Positions 34,404-42,898 of a stretch of 51,827 nt of DNA are shown piece after piece. A model generated the notes under the pieces. That model saw only the letters and a program-made list of their open reading frames with translations, was not told the DNA's origin and ran no database searches. How positions within the stretch are numbered: the first letter of the stretch is position 1; each line of letters starts with the position of its first letter. This DNA comes from Nitrospiraceae bacterium (GTDB lineage Bacteria > Nitrospirota > Thermodesulfovibrionia > UBA6902). Position numbers and translations under genes: made by a program. The stretch covers positions 1-51,827 of the forward strand of contig QZKC01000022.1 of the NCBI GenBank assembly GCA_003599425.1. Direction: 5' to 3'.

Positions 34404-34997
34404 TTACAGAGTCCCTTTGGTAGAGGGCACGCCCTTTGTCTTCGGGTGAATTTCAACCGCAGAACGCAGCGCCCTGCCGAACCCCTTGAATACCGCTTCA
34501 AAGATATGATGAGGGTCCCGCCCGTAGTGGAGTATGATATGCAGATTTATTCCTGCATGATTTGTCAGTGCCCTGAAGAAGTCTTCAAAAAGAGATACTC
34601 CGAGGCTCTTGATCTGGACGTCTCCCTTGGGAAGTTTGACCTTATAGACCAGATATGGCCTCCCACTGAGGTCAATAACCACCTGCGCAAGACTCTCGTC
34701 CATTGGAGTAACTGTTTCTCCATATCTGCGTATCTGTAATTTATCACCAAGCGCCTTTTTTATTGCTTCGCCCATCACGATGCCGATGTCTTCCATCAGG
34801 TGATGATAATCAACCTCTATGTCCCCTTTTGCCTCGACATTAAGGTCAATGTGCCCATGCTTTGACATCAGGCTAAGCATATGGTTGACAAAGGGTACTG
34901 AGGTATTCACTTTGTAAAGTCCTTTTCCGTCCAGATTGATGGTAACTTTTATGTCGGTCTCTTTTGTCTTTCGTGTAATGGTTGCTTTTCTTTGCAT
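34404..34997 (-). CDS. hisB: Imidazoleglycerol-phosphate dehydratase
   Basis: The 197-residue enzyme carries the paired manganese-binding motifs: FVNHMLSLMSKHGHIDL, DYHHLMEDIGIVMGEAIKKALG, PMDESLAQVVIDLSGRPYL, FFRALTNHAGINLHI and HHIFEAVFKGFGRAL, ending KGVPSTKGTL. It is the monofunctional form, without the phosphatase domain of E. coli HisB. It dehydrates imidazoleglycerol phosphate in histidine synthesis. GGGAGG five bases before ATG 34997. It follows hisC after 10 bases. Confidence 0.97.
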   Translation of the reverse strand: MQRKATITRKTKETDIKVTINLDGKGLYKVNTSVPFVNHMLSLMSKHGHIDLNVEAKGDIEVDYHHLMEDIGIVMGEAIKKALGDKLQIRRYGETVTPMDESLAQVVIDLSGRPYLVYKVKLPKGDVQIKSLGVSLFEDFFRALTNHAGINLHIILHYGRDPHHIFEAVFKGFGRALRSAVEIHPKTKGVPSTKGTL

Positions 34998-35007
34998 ACA
35001 AACCTCC

Positions 35008-36087
35008 CTATGAAAGTCGTTTTAATTTGTGAAGGAAAATCCGGTTCTCCTTCGGCGTCCCGACCGTGACCCGCAAACAGTTGTCGATCACGCCCGACAT
35101 GTTACGGATGAGAACACCGTTATGTAACAGACTATTATAAATTGTATCAGCATTCTTTACCTTAAATAAAATAAAATTTGCATCGGATGGATATGGTGTT
35201 ACCCCTCTGATCTTCTTCATCTCTTTCAGCAGCCTTTTTCTTTCTGAGATTATTGATGAAATGTTCGTGTGCATCTGCTTTTTGTTTTTCAACGCTTCAA
35301 CGGCAGCTTTTTGTGAAAGGGCATTGACGTTAAAAGGAAGCCGCACGGTGTTGACTGCATGTATTATCTCTTCGTCGGCGATGAGGAATCCGAGCCTCAG
35401 GCCTGCAAGGCCTATCTTGCTCAGCGTCCTCATTATGACGAGGTTTTTGAATTTATCGAGCAGGGGCAGGAATTCGTTTTTGCCTGAGAACGGCTGATAT
35501 GCCTCATCAACGATCACAAGTGACGGGTGGCGCGTAATGTGCGACGAAGTTGCCTTGATCACCTTTAAAATCCTGTCTGAAGAAAAGCAGTTGCCTGTCG
35601 GGTTATTGGGCGAACTGAGAAATATGAGTTTCGGTTTGTTCTTTTTTATCGTCTGAATGATTTTATCAATATCAAGATCGAACCTGGAATCAAGAGGGAT
35701 GCCTATCCCCTTTTCGTTGAGCGCCTGCGAGATGATACCGTACATAGAGAATGTCGGAACCGGATAGAGCACTGGCCCGCCGAATGCCGTGATCAGATAA
35801 TAAATAAGCTCATCAGAACCGTTCCCGTGAAGGATGTTCTCAGGCTTTACTTTTAATTCCTTTGCCATGAGTTTTCTAAGGGCCTTCGCCTGAGGATCAG
35901 GATAACGATTCAACAGTTGCAAGGTTTTATTAACTCTGACCTCTGACCCCTGACCCCTGACCCCTGAATACGGGCTCTCATTAGCATCCAGTTTTACCCT
36001 GCAAGGGATTTCTTCAGCGTGATAAGCGCGCAGGGAGCGTATATTGGGTTTCAGGAGCTTCTGTACATCCATTTCTTTTTCGGGCAT
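35008..36087 (-). CDS. hisC: Histidinol-phosphate aminotransferase
   Basis: The 359-residue class II PLP aminotransferase makes histidinol phosphate from imidazole-acetol phosphate. Motifs: VKLDANESPYS, LLNRYPDPQAKALR, ILHGNGSDELIYYL, PNNPTGNCFS, VIVDEAYQPFSG, MRTLSKIGLAGLRLGF with the PLP Lys, and MSGVIDNCLRVTVGT. The run SGVRGQGSEVRV after NESPY is encoded by a GGGGTCA heptamer repeat, so part of the usual N-terminal loop is replaced by repeat-derived sequence. Start is uncertain: ATG 36087 is used; ATG 36072 is also possible. TATAAT on the minus strand at 36097-36102 lies so close that the message would have almost no leader. Confidence 0.93.
   Translation of the reverse strand: MPEKEMDVQKLLKPNIRSLRAYHAEEIPCRVKLDANESPYSGVRGQGSEVRVNKTLQLLNRYPDPQAKALRKLMAKELKVKPENILHGNGSDELIYYLITAFGGPVLYPVPTFSMYGIISQALNEKGIGIPLDSRFDLDIDKIIQTIKKNKPKLIFLSSPNNPTGNCFSSDRILKVIKATSSHITRHPSLVIVDEAYQPFSGKNEFLPLLDKFKNLVIMRTLSKIGLAGLRLGFLIADEEIIHAVNTVRLPFNVNALSQKAAVEALKNKKQMHTNISSIISERKRLLKEMKKIRGVTPYPSDANFILFKVKNADTIYNSLLHNGVLIRNMSGVIDNCLRVTVGTPKENRIFLHKLKRLS
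35934..35968. repeat. TGACCCC heptamer run inside hisC
   Basis: About five 7-base units (TGACCCC; GGGGTCA on the coding strand), the first slightly diverged, translated as SGVRGQGSEVR. The same unit forms a hairpin in the intergenic region at 48816-48886. Confidence 0.8.
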
Positions 36088-36138
36088 TTTGGGGGAATTA
36101 TAACACAAGACCTGAGAACTTGACCTTAGTCTGGTTGA

Positions 36139-36333
36139 TCATGTCGAACGCTGTTCCAATAGTAGCTAAGCAGACAGGGAAGGCCGGTGAAAAATTTCTA
36201 TACGACACCTTATTAAAAAAGGGTTAAGAGTAAGGAATTATGAGTTTAGAAAAGGACAAAGACAGAAATTGCGCAGAAGCAAAAATGTAATATGCTTTTT
36301 GTCGATTATAGAAATTATGAGGCGGACTTCCCT
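36139..36333 (+). mobile_element. MITE-like element family E, copy 2
   Basis: The inverted ends GGGAAGGCCGGTGAAAAATT (from 36177) and GAAATTATGAGGCGGACTTC (to 36333), each beside a TTCTAT/ATAGAA and GTCG block, plus an outer CGCTGTTCCAATAG at 36150-36163, match copy 1. No gene is seen between 36109 and 36397. Confidence 0.65.
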
Positions 36334-36397
36334 GTGGTGCGGAATAAGTTATAAAAGAATTCCTGCGATGAGTTGTGAATGTTTTGGTAAAGAAAAT

Positions 36398-37246
36398 TCA
36401 CCCCTCAAGGCCCTGCAGAAACTCATAAACGCACTCTGGCAGGTCTCTGCTGTAGCCGCCTTCGAGAATCGCGAAGGTTGGTTTTTTCAGGGAAGCTAAC
36501 ATTTTCCCGATCTGCCTGTAGGTTTCAGTTTCCAGCGAGAGGCTTGTGATCGGGTCGAGTTTGTATGAATCAAATCCTGCGGAGAGCGCAAGCAGGCCAG
36601 GGTTAAATTCCTGCACCTTTTTTAGTCCCTGCTCCAGTGTCGCAAGATATTTATCGGGCGTTGTACTGGATGGCAGTGGATAGTTGATACAGTTTTCCCT
36701 GCTCTTGAGGCCGGTGCCGGGATACAGCGGGCTTTGGTGCAGCGAAAGATACAGAAAATCGCTTTTGCCCAGAAAAATATCTTCAGTGCCATTGCCGTGA
36801 TGGCAGTCGAAATCAACAATAGCGACTTTCCCTGCCTTTTCTTTTGCCCGGAGAGAAGCGATGGCGATGTTATTAAAATAGCAGAAACCTCCAAGATTGT
36901 TATTTGTGGCATGATGCCCGGGAGGACGCATGAGTGAAAAGGCTTTTTCCCCTTTTGTCATGCAATGCATCGCGGCATCAACAGCGCCTCCGGCAGATAA
37001 TTTTGCAATGCCGTATATATCCGGGAAAGAGGGCGTATCAAGGTCAAAAAAATTCTCCTTGCGGATACTGTCAAGAAGTGACTGAGTGTGAGCAAGTAAA
37101 ATATCCTCATCTGTGCAGGGCTTCGGCTCTGTGAATTCATAGCCTTTCTCTTCGAGGTATTCGTAGGCCGAGCGCACACGCGCCGGAGACTCAGGATGCC
37201 CCGGCTGGGAGTAATCAAGACATCTGGGAGAGTAAAAGATTTTCAT
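36398..37246 (-). CDS. Histone deacetylase-superfamily amidohydrolase (AcuC/APAH-like)
   Basis: The 282-residue zinc amidohydrolase carries FYSPRCLDYSQPGHPESPARV, LMRPPGHHATNN (charge-relay His pair), GGFCYFNNIAIA, VAIVDFDCHHGNGTEDIF (zinc Asp and His), LLALSAGFDSYKLDP (zinc Asp), and ILEGGYSRD. Bacterial members deacetylate acetyl-CoA synthetase (AcuC) or acetylpolyamines. All catalytic residues are intact, so it should be active; the substrate is unknown. It is rather short (family 300-370). No ribosome binding site is obvious before ATG 37246. Confidence 0.88.
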   Translation of the reverse strand: MKIFYSPRCLDYSQPGHPESPARVRSAYEYLEEKGYEFTEPKPCTDEDILLAHTQSLLDSIRKENFFDLDTPSFPDIYGIAKLSAGGAVDAAMHCMTKGEKAFSLMRPPGHHATNNNLGGFCYFNNIAIASLRAKEKAGKVAIVDFDCHHGNGTEDIFLGKSDFLYLSLHQSPLYPGTGLKSRENCINYPLPSSTTPDKYLATLEQGLKKVQEFNPGLLALSAGFDSYKLDPITSLSLETETYRQIGKMLASLKKPTFAILEGGYSRDLPECVYEFLQGLEG

Positions 37247-37303
37247 GTATTATTATCTATGTCCTTATCTGAAATTTCTATGTTTAATTTCGTTTCAATG
37301 TTA

Positions 37304-37465
37304 GCAGGGCAAAACTGATTCAAAAATCCATAATTCGACAGATTTTATAAAATGAATTCTGTATCTTTTTGCTGTCTGTTATAACAAATTATTTTCCTTG
37401 CGTCATCTGCACTCATGGTGTCGAGATGTATTTTTTTTTCATCTGCCTTGCCCTGCAATTGCCGG
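37304..37465. mobile_element. MITE-like element D, uninterrupted copy
   Basis: Left end GCAGGGCAAAACTGAT (37304-37319) and right end ATCTGCCTTGCCCTGC (37441-37456) are imperfect inverted repeats. Internal AATCCATAATTCGACAGATT (37326-37345) and ATCTGCACTCATGGTGTCGA (37405-37424) correspond to element D at 4520-4914, but without the element-A insertion. It lies between the amidohydrolase and MBL genes; no gene is seen here. Confidence 0.65.
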
Positions 37466-37492
37466 TAGTATCTGAAATATGTTTTAAGATTC

Positions 37493-38245
37493 TTAAATCT
37501 CAATTACCATTAAATCTTCTGCTAACACAATCTTCCCATTAAAAACTTCCATAGCCTCATGGACTCTTTCTGTGTCAGGAATGGAGGAGGGATAGATGTG
37601 TGACAGGACCAGTTTTTTAACGCCTGCCTTCCTGGCGATAAGCCCGCACTCTTTTGAGCTAAGGTGTCCTTTTGCCTTCTGTGAATCAGGGAAGGAGCAG
37701 TCTGCGATGAGAAGGTCGGCATTTGCGGCAAGGTCAATTATCTTCTGATCATAGTCAGCGTCGCCTGTAAAGACTACGGATTTGCCCCCATACTCAAACC
37801 TGTATGAGATACTGTCATGCGAATGGACGGTCTTGCCGGCTGCAATATGCAATGGGCCGAATTCCATCGTATCGGTTTCATCAATCACCGCGAGTTTGAT
37901 CAGGAAGTCTTGCGGAGTGCCCAGTATGGAGGCGATGGCCTTTTCATAGTATTCTGCGAACCCTTCAGGCGCTGTGATCAGCAGCTCTTTTTCTCGTTTA
38001 AATTGGGGGGTGGCAAGGAGCGCCTGAATTAAGGGCATTAGGTCAGAAAAATGATCAGGATGTTTATGAGTGATAAAAACCGCATCTATGTTTTTGTAGC
38101 TCTTCCCTGCTCTTTCAAGCTGCAGCAGTGTCCCGCTTCCGCAGTCGACAAGCAGCCGGTAATCCTCTGCTTCCAGATAGTAACCGGGCGAATTCCTTTT
38201 CAGTGAAGGTACGCAGGTGCCGCTGCCAAGTATGATGAGTTTCAT
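37493..38245 (-). CDS. MBL-fold metallo-hydrolase, RNase Z-like
   Basis: The 250-residue metallo-beta-lactamase-fold protein opens MKLIILGSGTCVPS, then has VDCGSGTLLQL, the metal motif VFITHKHPDHFSDL (HxHxDH with Lys in the second spacer position), VVFTGDADYD, LIADCSFPD, HLSSKECG and LVLSHIYP. This layout resembles RNase Z/ElaC and arylsulfatase-like hydrolases, without the long exosite arm of ElaC. It may process tRNA 3' ends or act on a small ester; unknown. No strong ribosome binding site before ATG 38245. Confidence 0.85.
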   Translation of the reverse strand: MKLIILGSGTCVPSLKRNSPGYYLEAEDYRLLVDCGSGTLLQLERAGKSYKNIDAVFITHKHPDHFSDLMPLIQALLATPQFKREKELLITAPEGFAEYYEKAIASILGTPQDFLIKLAVIDETDTMEFGPLHIAAGKTVHSHDSISYRFEYGGKSVVFTGDADYDQKIIDLAANADLLIADCSFPDSQKAKGHLSSKECGLIARKAGVKKLVLSHIYPSSIPDTERVHEAMEVFNGKIVLAEDLMVIEI

Positions 38246-38384
38246 GATGTATGTTCTATCGCAAAATTTGTATTATTTAATATCTTTTCAGGCACAAAGC
38301 GCGGTCTGCTGCGGAATTTCTCTAATCGACCATAGCATCTTACATTCTTTCTTTGCGCTGTTTTGTCTTTATTTTTATCTAAAC

Positions 38385-38490
38385 TCACAACCCCAAACTC
38401 TTAACTCGTTTTTAGCGGTGTCGTACAGAAACTCCTTGCAGACTACCCTTTGGGCCTCTGTGCCTTTGCCCCTTTGTGCGTTACGTTAAG
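38385..38490 (-). repeat. Partial family-E repeat
   Basis: The reverse complement reads GCACAAAGGGGCAAAGGCAC followed by GGAGTTTCTGTACGACACC, matching the left half of the family-E element at 25479-25690. It lies upstream of the creatininase-family gene; the rest of 38246-38530 is AT-rich without a gene. Confidence 0.6.
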
Positions 38491-38530
38491 TATAATAAAT
38501 CCTGATAATTTATCAAGCTAAGGAGGCCTT

Positions 38531-39250
38531 ATGTTACTTGAAAACATGACCATGGCTGAATTTAAAAAACATCTGAAAAGGACAAAATCGATAATCTTCC
38601 CTTTCGGCACGGTCGAGGAGCACGGTAACCATCTTCCGCTGAATACGGATACGCTGATAATCTATGAAGCATTGAAGCGTGTTATAAAAAAGAGGAAGGT
38701 GTTCCTTGCCCCGCCTGTGTATTACGGCGTATGCACTACGACCGCCCAGCATCCTGGTACCATAAGTATAACCCCTGAAACTCTGAGAAGGATCACTCTT
38801 GATGTGGTCAGGGATTCATACAAGAAAGGGCTTAGGAACTTTTTTCTTGTTACCGGGCACGGAGGAGGCCTTCATTCAGCAGCTCTGAAGGAAGCGGCTG
38901 AGATACTGATAGATGAATTAAAGGGCATCAGTATGGCAGTTCTTTGTCCATATGACGTCATACATAAGGAACTCTCGGAAATTGCTGAGACTGCCAATGA
39001 TTCACACGCAGGTGAAATTGAAACGTCTCTGGTGCTTTACCTTTCTCCTGAACTGGTAAAGGGGCGTTCCAGGGAGGAATATCCGAAACTCCCGAGGCCG
39101 TTTATTGTGCAGGACAAGATGAAATACTGGCCCGGCGGGGTATGGGGAAACCCGGCAAAGGCAAGCAAAGAGAAAGGTGAAAAGGCGCTGAGGTTGATTG
39201 TCGACAAGATTATTGCAATTATTGATATGGCCGGGAAGAAAAAGATCTGA
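38531..39250 (+). CDS. Creatininase-family amidohydrolase
   Basis: The 239-residue protein has the metal-binding pattern of the creatininase/ArfB/MftE fold: FPFGTVEEHGNHLPLNTDT (Glu and His ligands), PVYYGVCTTTAQHPGTIS, FFLVTGHGGGLHSAALKEAA, and ANDSHAGEIETSLVLYLSPELV (second Glu-containing site). Members cleave cyclic amides such as creatinine or formamidopyrimidines, or mature peptides (MftE). The substrate is not clear. AAGGAGG lies before ATG 38531. It is convergent with the HD-GYP gene. Confidence 0.87.
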   Translation: MLLENMTMAEFKKHLKRTKSIIFPFGTVEEHGNHLPLNTDTLIIYEALKRVIKKRKVFLAPPVYYGVCTTTAQHPGTISITPETLRRITLDVVRDSYKKGLRNFFLVTGHGGGLHSAALKEAAEILIDELKGISMAVLCPYDVIHKELSEIAETANDSHAGEIETSLVLYLSPELVKGRSREEYPKLPRPFIVQDKMKYWPGGVWGNPAKASKEKGEKALRLIVDKIIAIIDMAGKKKI

Positions 39251-39270
39251 CAGGGTTATCACTCCCTGTT

Positions 39271-41817
39271 TTAAGCGTCATTGTCTTTCATGAACAGCCC
39301 CGCCTGTATTGTCTCAGCTTCTTCGCTGTCCATTATTTTAAGAAAGACCCTCACGACCTCCGAGTCAAAATGGGTCCCTGCTTCTGAGCGGATATAATTG
39401 AGTGTCTTCTCCCTCGTCCATGCAGGCCTGTAAGGGCGGTCTGAACTGAGCGCGTCCCATACGTCAACTACAGCGAATATGCGTGCAGCTATTGGTATGT
39501 CCTCTCCCTTAAGCCCCTTCGGGTATCCGGTGCCGTCCCATTTTTCATGATGATAATATGGGATATCGAGGGCGGGTTTTATATAGTCTATTTTATTCAG
39601 CATCTCATAGGCGTATACAGGATGAAGTTTCATGATCTTCCATTCTTCGTCAGTAAGTTTTCCCGGCTTCAGCAGGATGCTGTCGGGGATGCCCATTTTC
39701 CCCATGTCATGAAGGAGGGCGCCTCTTCGGATATGCACGAGGTCTTCATCTTTTATCCCCATTTCCTGGGCTATATAAACAGTCAGTTCAGTGACCCTGC
39801 GTGAATGTCCCTCGGTCTCTTTGTCCCTCATATCCATTGCGCGGGACCAGCCCTCGATGGTTTTGTCATATGCAAGAAAGAGTTCAAGGTTGGAACGCTG
39901 GAGATCTTCAAACATGGTAGCGTTATCAACAGCGATCGCACCCTGGTCAGCGATCGCTTCAAGAAAATCCAGCCATGACTGGTCAGTATCGAGAAACGAG
40001 CGGTTGAAGATTTCCAGAACACCTTTTACCTGTCCCTTGGAAATGAGCGGCACCGCGAAGTAGGTGACAAACTCTTCCTCTGTAAAAAATCCTGAGCGGA
40101 TAAAACCGTCTATGTCTTCCCTGAGGTTGGGTATACTTATGATGCGCCGCTCCAAAGCAGCGCGGCCAGCATTGCTTTCTCCCAGTCTTAGACGCGTATA
40201 TCTGAGAGCAGTGGAATGAAAGCCTTTCCCGGTGACATATTCCAGCACCTGTGTTTTATTATTGAGCAAGAGAATGCATGCTGCATCGATGTTGAGCTGT
40301 GCCAGCACCTCGCTCAAAAACGTCTCGAGTATGACATGCAGGTCAATGCTGCCGATAATGGCCTTGTCTATCGAGCGCAGGGCTTTTAGGCGGTTAAGGT
40401 GAATCTGGAGAGAATTTTCCGTAAACTTATTTTTTGTTATATCCCTGACAACGTGCACGATTTTGTCTGTCTTTCCGTCCTGGTCATGTACAGGAGATAT
40501 GGCAATGGACAACCAGCGGTTGAGATGGGATTCCATTAACTCTATAGCCTCAGAGACGCCTGTGCGCATGGTCAGCTTCATGGGGCAAAGGTCAATGCAG
40601 GACTCAGTGCCATGAAAGACTGTATGGCACTTCTGTCCTATCAGCTTGTCCGCCGGTATGCCGAGCAGACTGCTCATGGCGTAGTTTGCCTTGAGTATTG
40701 TACAGTTTCTGTCGTGGATTGATACCGCGTCGCTCATGGAGTTAAAGGTTTTACTCCACCACTCATGGCTCAGCATCAAACTTGTCGACATGCCGTTCAG
40801 GGATGCAGCAAGCCTGCCGAGCTCATCACGCGACTTGTCAGACACCTGATATCCGAGATCGCCCCCTGCTATCTTTCTGGTGCCTTCAAGCAGGTTCCCT
40901 ATCCGGCCTGTGATCCATCGCGAAGTAAAATATCCGGCAGCGATCAGCATGATCATTCCGGTGCCGAGTATCAGTGATAATGTGAGGAGATTTTTTCTTT
41001 TTGCGGTAATTGTCTCTGTCATAGTAGTGTGGATGGCGTACAGGGCTTTCACGTTATTTTCAAATATAACGGGAGAGTATAAAACCAGATGTTTCGCATG
41101 ATCCCCGTGCGACATTTCCTTTATGACAGATTTTTTGTTAATGATCAGGAAATTGAAAGTCTCTGGAGCAATATTTTCGTGGCCGGAAATGTCTTCCGGC
41201 ACTTCTGATGCAATATTCCCTTTCGCATCGTAGAGCAGGACCCTGGCCTGATGTAAATCTTTTGAAACGTGTTGACGCAACAAAGGTGTCTTAAGCCTTT
41301 TACCGGCAATGATGATTTTCGGTTTTTCCCGCGTGTCGCTCGATACGACCGCAATTGAATATAAATTGTTATTGAGTGTGATCAACGAGTTGAGATGCAT
41401 GCCGAGGAGGCCTTTTGGGACAATGTCTGATTTAATGACAGCGTCCAGGGATATTCCCTGATTACTGAAAAAGACAATCGGATTTTTTCCGCTGTCTATG
41501 GCGGCCAGGAAATCCAGGCCGAGGCTTATCTTTGCAGGAAGCAGTAATTTTGTAAGCTGTTCAGTGTCTCTGGCACGCAGGGCAGACTCCAGATATGGAA
41601 GTTCTACGAATATCTTCAATTTGCTATGCAGGTCATCTGCGTCATGTTTTATTTCTGTGAGGGCCATTGATGAAAGGTGCGAAATATGCTCGAGCGACTT
41701 CTTTTCCAGGATTGAAGTGTTTATGTGGATGACAACCGGTACAACAATAATGAAGGTCAGGCCGATGATAACCAGCAGGGGGAACGTCAATTTGAAAAGA
41801 AGCCTGTTAATGTTCAT
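39271..41817 (-). CDS. Membrane sensor HAMP-PAS-GAF-HD-GYP, c-di-GMP phosphodiesterase
   Basis: The 848-residue protein has TM1 (about 10-32), a periplasmic sensor (about 33-275), TM2 (about 277-297), HAMP (about 298-350), PAS (about 355-465, with Cys at 397, 407 and 411), GAF (about 485-635), and a full HD-GYP domain (about 655-835) with LLHDMGKMG (HD at 703-704), HPVYAYEML, HHEKWDGTGYPKG (GYP at 764-766) and VVDVWDALSSDRPYRP. It should hydrolyse c-di-GMP in response to a periplasmic signal. It follows a PstS-like lipoprotein gene by 14 bases, so that lipoprotein is a likely ligand-loaded partner. The ribosome site is weak. Confidence 0.92.
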   Translation of the reverse strand: MNINRLLFKLTFPLLVIIGLTFIIVVPVVIHINTSILEKKSLEHISHLSSMALTEIKHDADDLHSKLKIFVELPYLESALRARDTEQLTKLLLPAKISLGLDFLAAIDSGKNPIVFFSNQGISLDAVIKSDIVPKGLLGMHLNSLITLNNNLYSIAVVSSDTREKPKIIIAGKRLKTPLLRQHVSKDLHQARVLLYDAKGNIASEVPEDISGHENIAPETFNFLIINKKSVIKEMSHGDHAKHLVLYSPVIFENNVKALYAIHTTMTETITAKRKNLLTLSLILGTGMIMLIAAGYFTSRWITGRIGNLLEGTRKIAGGDLGYQVSDKSRDELGRLAASLNGMSTSLMLSHEWWSKTFNSMSDAVSIHDRNCTILKANYAMSSLLGIPADKLIGQKCHTVFHGTESCIDLCPMKLTMRTGVSEAIELMESHLNRWLSIAISPVHDQDGKTDKIVHVVRDITKNKFTENSLQIHLNRLKALRSIDKAIIGSIDLHVILETFLSEVLAQLNIDAACILLLNNKTQVLEYVTGKGFHSTALRYTRLRLGESNAGRAALERRIISIPNLREDIDGFIRSGFFTEEEFVTYFAVPLISKGQVKGVLEIFNRSFLDTDQSWLDFLEAIADQGAIAVDNATMFEDLQRSNLELFLAYDKTIEGWSRAMDMRDKETEGHSRRVTELTVYIAQEMGIKDEDLVHIRRGALLHDMGKMGIPDSILLKPGKLTDEEWKIMKLHPVYAYEMLNKIDYIKPALDIPYYHHEKWDGTGYPKGLKGEDIPIAARIFAVVDVWDALSSDRPYRPAWTREKTLNYIRSEAGTHFDSEVVRVFLKIMDSEEAETIQAGLFMKDNDA

Positions 41818-41831
41818 ATTGATAAAACTTT

Positions 41832-42683
41832 CTAAAGCTGTCTCTGGGACGGCACATATCCTTGCTTTGTCAGAACTGAATGTCCTTTCTCGCTGAAAAT
41901 GTAATCAGTGAATTCTTTGGCCAGTCCGGCCGGTGCGCCTTTTATGACGAACCCTATCGGCCGGACCAGTGGATATGCCCCGTTTCTGATAGTCTCAGGT
42001 GTTGCTTTTATTCCATCGAGCTCAAGTATATTGAGATTGTAATTGTCTTTCAGGAGCAAAGACAGCGACGTGTAGCCGATGCTGTATGCAGTGCTTGCGA
42101 TAGCAATATTCATATCGTTCGGTCTTTCAAATACTACAGCTTTCTGAGTGACCTTCTTTTCTTTGGAGAGAACGGATTTTTCCTGGAGAAGCACCTTAGG
42201 CGATGAGCCTTCAATGCGGTCGAGCACCGTGATTGGATGTTTTGGGCCACCCAGTTTTTCCCATCCGCTTATGCTGCCATAATAGATCGGGCCGATATCT
42301 TTCAGCGACAGTCCCTTAATGTTTACAGTAGGATGTACGGCAAAGACAAGGGCATCATGTGCGAACCAGTATTCATCAAACCCCAACTGTTTTTCTTCAG
42401 GCTTCAGGTTTCGGGAAACTGCGGCTATGCTTATGATACCCTCAACCACTGCCTTGATGCCGGCGCTGGTATGGCCGGGTGCTGTAAAAAGGATTTTTTT
42501 GCCCTGATTTTCAGATTCAAAAGCTTCTGCAAGCTGTTTTAAAACAGGCAGGACTGATTCAGAACCGCCGATAATGATCTCTTCAGCCTTCTGGGTATCC
42601 TCCAGAACAACTGTCTTTTCAGATTGGCAGCCGGTAATTACAAAGAAAATGCATGATGCTATGTAAAGGAAAAAAGTCCGCAT
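41832..42683 (-). CDS. PstS-family substrate-binding lipoprotein
   Basis: The 283-residue protein has a lipoprotein signal (MRTFFLYIASCIFFVITGCQ, lipobox ITGC) and the PstS-like fold: IIIGGSESVLPVLKQLAEAFE, FTAPGHTSAGIKAVVEGIISIAAVSR, VHPTVNIKGLSLKDIGPIYYGSISGWEKLGG and IASTAYSIGYTSLSLL. It likely binds phosphate or a similar oxyanion at the membrane. GGAGG lies 6 bases before ATG 42683; a longer frame from 42713 is unlikely. No pstCAB genes are nearby, and the downstream gene encodes a periplasm-sensing HD-GYP enzyme, so signalling rather than uptake is suggested. Confidence 0.85.
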   Translation of the reverse strand: MRTFFLYIASCIFFVITGCQSEKTVVLEDTQKAEEIIIGGSESVLPVLKQLAEAFESENQGKKILFTAPGHTSAGIKAVVEGIISIAAVSRNLKPEEKQLGFDEYWFAHDALVFAVHPTVNIKGLSLKDIGPIYYGSISGWEKLGGPKHPITVLDRIEGSSPKVLLQEKSVLSKEKKVTQKAVVFERPNDMNIAIASTAYSIGYTSLSLLLKDNYNLNILELDGIKATPETIRNGAYPLVRPIGFVIKGAPAGLAKEFTDYIFSEKGHSVLTKQGYVPSQRQL

Positions 42684-42860
42684 GTTTAACCTCCATGTAT
42701 TAGCAAACACCATATAATTGTTTACTGAATTATCGGATATTTCCCGTAAAACTTAAGGGATTCCCCTATTCAGGGTAAATGCTGATCTTTTGCAGGCCGA
42801 AGATCTTTTCCTGAGAAAACAATTGATAAGAGACAAAGTTTTCTTTCATCTTTTGTGGAC

Positions 42861-42898
42861 TTGACAAAATGTATAATTGGGATCATAATCCCAATTAT
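42861..42898 (+). promoter_or_regulatory. Promoter with 26-bp palindromic operator, DUF6502 gene
   Basis: TTGACA (42861-42866), 17-base spacer, CATAAT (42884-42889). A perfect palindrome, ATAATTGGGAT (42873-42883), CATA, ATCCCAATTAT (42888-42898), spans the spacer, the -10 box and the ATG. The predicted transcription start is at about 42896-42897, at the ATG itself. Confidence 0.8.
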
